Positions 39,958 to 40,847 of a DNA stretch of 40,847 bases are shown here, piece after piece. The stretch is taken from the NCBI GenBank assembly GCA_001779115.1, contig MFJF01000004.1, positions 641-41,487 of the forward strand, in the 5' to 3' direction. Every line of letters begins with the position of its first letter. The stretch's first letter is position 1. The notes beneath the pieces were generated by a model, which did no database searches, was not told where the DNA came from, and worked only from the letters and a program-made list of their open reading frames with translations. Source of the stretch: Candidatus Gottesmanbacteria bacterium RIFCSPHIGHO2_01_FULL_40_15. Its GTDB lineage: Bacteria; Patescibacteriota; Microgenomatia; 2-02-FULL-39-11. Both the position numbers and the translations under genes were made by a program.

Positions 39958-40847
39958 ATGCCGCGTCTAAAACAGGCTCTACTTATTTTCATCGCTATTA
40001 ACTTTTTTCTGTATTTTTATATGTGGAACTTCCATTCCCTGGTTCCTTTTAATGAATTAATGTACAAAAACTCTGCCCATCATTATTTTCAGGATGAAAG
40101 GATTTTGGGCAGATTCAATTTTTTACGGGCTTTAGGCCAGTGGGATGCTCAATGGTATTTACGGATTGCAGATGCCGGTTACCCGGAAAACCCTTCAATT
40201 ATTGATATTAACGACAAGTCGGTGTTAGACGGATTAACTTATGCTTTTTTTCCCTTATATCCGTCATTGCTTTCCCTGATTAACACGCTGGTTGGAAACA
40301 TAGAGGCAACGGCTTTCATTGTTTCCCAAATTTTGATGTTGTCAAATTTTATAAGTTTGTATTATGTCATTGGCAAATTTTACGGGGAAAAAATTGCATT
40401 AAAAACTGTTTTTCTGCTTTTCCTTTTCCCTTTCAGTATTTTTTACAGAAGCTATTACACCGAGGGTTTATTCCTGTTGATTCTGATCTGGTACTGTTAT
40501 TTTTTGATAAAAAGAAAATGGCTGCAGATTTCTCTTTTCTCAGGTTTGTTATATGTTACCAGACCGACCGGATTATTTTTATTTCCTCTGACTCTGCTTT
40601 TTCTTTTGTCCGATTTAAAGGAAAAAAAATTGAAACCGGTCAATGCCGTAATATTTATACCGGTTATGCTCGGATTTTTCGGCTTGTGGTTACTGTTAAA
40701 TTTAATTAATACCGGCAATATGCTTTACTGGAAAGATGTGCAAAATTCCTGGATACCGATAGTTTCGGTAATCGATAATATAAAGCACAACCTTCGTCTG
40801 GTTAGGTTATTTTTTGTACTGCCGCTTCATAATGTCCATGCCTCCAA
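39958..40847 (+). CDS. PIG-V-like polytopic mannosyltransferase, 3' end cut by window
   Basis: From ATG 39958 the frame stays open to the window edge (296 residues seen, no stop). After the first helix comes LGQWDAQWYLRIADAGYPE, with the Trp-Asp pair in the position of the catalytic Asp of PIG-V/GT76-type mannosyltransferases, then YAFFPLYPSLLSLI. Several more helices follow, with FYRSYYTEGLFLLIL and VTRPTGLFLF, also typical of the family. It probably transfers mannose or another sugar from polyprenyl phosphate outside the membrane. The gene continues beyond 40847. Confidence 0.75.
   Translation, partial: MPRLKQALLIFIAINFFLYFYMWNFHSLVPFNELMYKNSAHHYFQDERILGRFNFLRALGQWDAQWYLRIADAGYPENPSIIDINDKSVLDGLTYAFFPLYPSLLSLINTLVGNIEATAFIVSQILMLSNFISLYYVIGKFYGEKIALKTVFLLFLFPFSIFYRSYYTEGLFLLILIWYCYFLIKRKWLQISLFSGLLYVTRPTGLFLFPLTLLFLLSDLKEKKLKPVNAVIFIPVMLGFFGLWLLLNLINTGNMLYWKDVQNSWIPIVSVIDNIKHNLRLVRLFFVLPLHNVHAS

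Noticed and set aside
1-40847. CRISPR array, rRNA or tRNA genes, stop-codon reassignment
   Set aside because: No regularly spaced repeats, no cloverleaf or rRNA segments were noticed by eye, and long genes end normally at TAA/TAG/TGA with no internal TGA needed. A tRNAscan run would be needed to exclude a tRNA fully.

Overview
The window is an AT-rich, gene-dense bacterial segment. I infer Patescibacteria (CPR), Microgenomates-like. The grounds are the many multi-membrane glycosyltransferases, a half-length TsaB beside TsaE and TsaC, small secreted repeat proteins, many genes without a clear Shine-Dalgarno (SD) site, and single-frame RF2. I see no 16S gene or other marker that fixes the taxonomy.

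Layout. 1-6.6 kb: an AstE/aspartoacylase-like hydrolase, a divergent Cys/Met-type PLP enzyme, a ZIP metal transporter with a Fur-family regulator and a Fur-box-like palindrome, an alpha/beta hydrolase with an extra domain, an ATP-cone nuclease-like protein, and a DUF11-like surface protein behind a consensus promoter. 6.7-9.7 kb: a YdjC/ChbG deacetylase that may carry a nonsense codon, followed by an accessory island. The island holds palindromic (REP-like) repeats, many hairpins, small ORFs with SD sites and a GC-richer collagen-like membrane protein with a duplicated domain. 9.7-26.3 kb: an envelope-glycan region with GT2, GT4 and GT-C enzymes, two YfhO-like giants, a signal peptidase I-CAP fusion, a histidine phosphatase, a PAP2 phosphatase and an NlpC/P60-like protein. 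26.3-30.2 kb: a MurD-like ligase, a short zinc-ribbon protein resembling the LysW amino-group carrier (opposite strand), a threonine-synthase-like PLP enzyme and an ATP-grasp protein, which together look like a small amino-acid ligation cluster. 30.2-35.5 kb: prfB, a membrane-anchored protein, ftsE, ftsX, an EnvC-like M23 protein whose catalytic domain appears circularly permuted, and an anchored surface protein. 35.5-37.4 kb: GNAT, then tsaE-tsaC-tsaB(short). 37.4 kb to the end: a GT-C membrane protein, a long structured leader with tandem terminators in front of a secreted two-repeat protein, and the 5' part of a PIG-V-like mannosyltransferase cut by the window edge.

How it fits together. 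The polyprenyl-phosphate sugar synthases (GT2) probably feed the GT-C transferases that decorate an extracellular glycan or glycoproteins, and the GT4 enzymes act on the cytoplasmic side. PAP2 may recycle the lipid carrier. FtsEX and the M23 protein form the division-hydrolase module. The points most worth a second look are the permuted M23 domain, the switch-like leader at 38977-39249, the LysW-like/Mur-ligase/ATP-grasp cluster, the SPase-CAP fusion and the structured island at 7.5-9.5 kb. All functions are read from motifs by eye; no database search was run.
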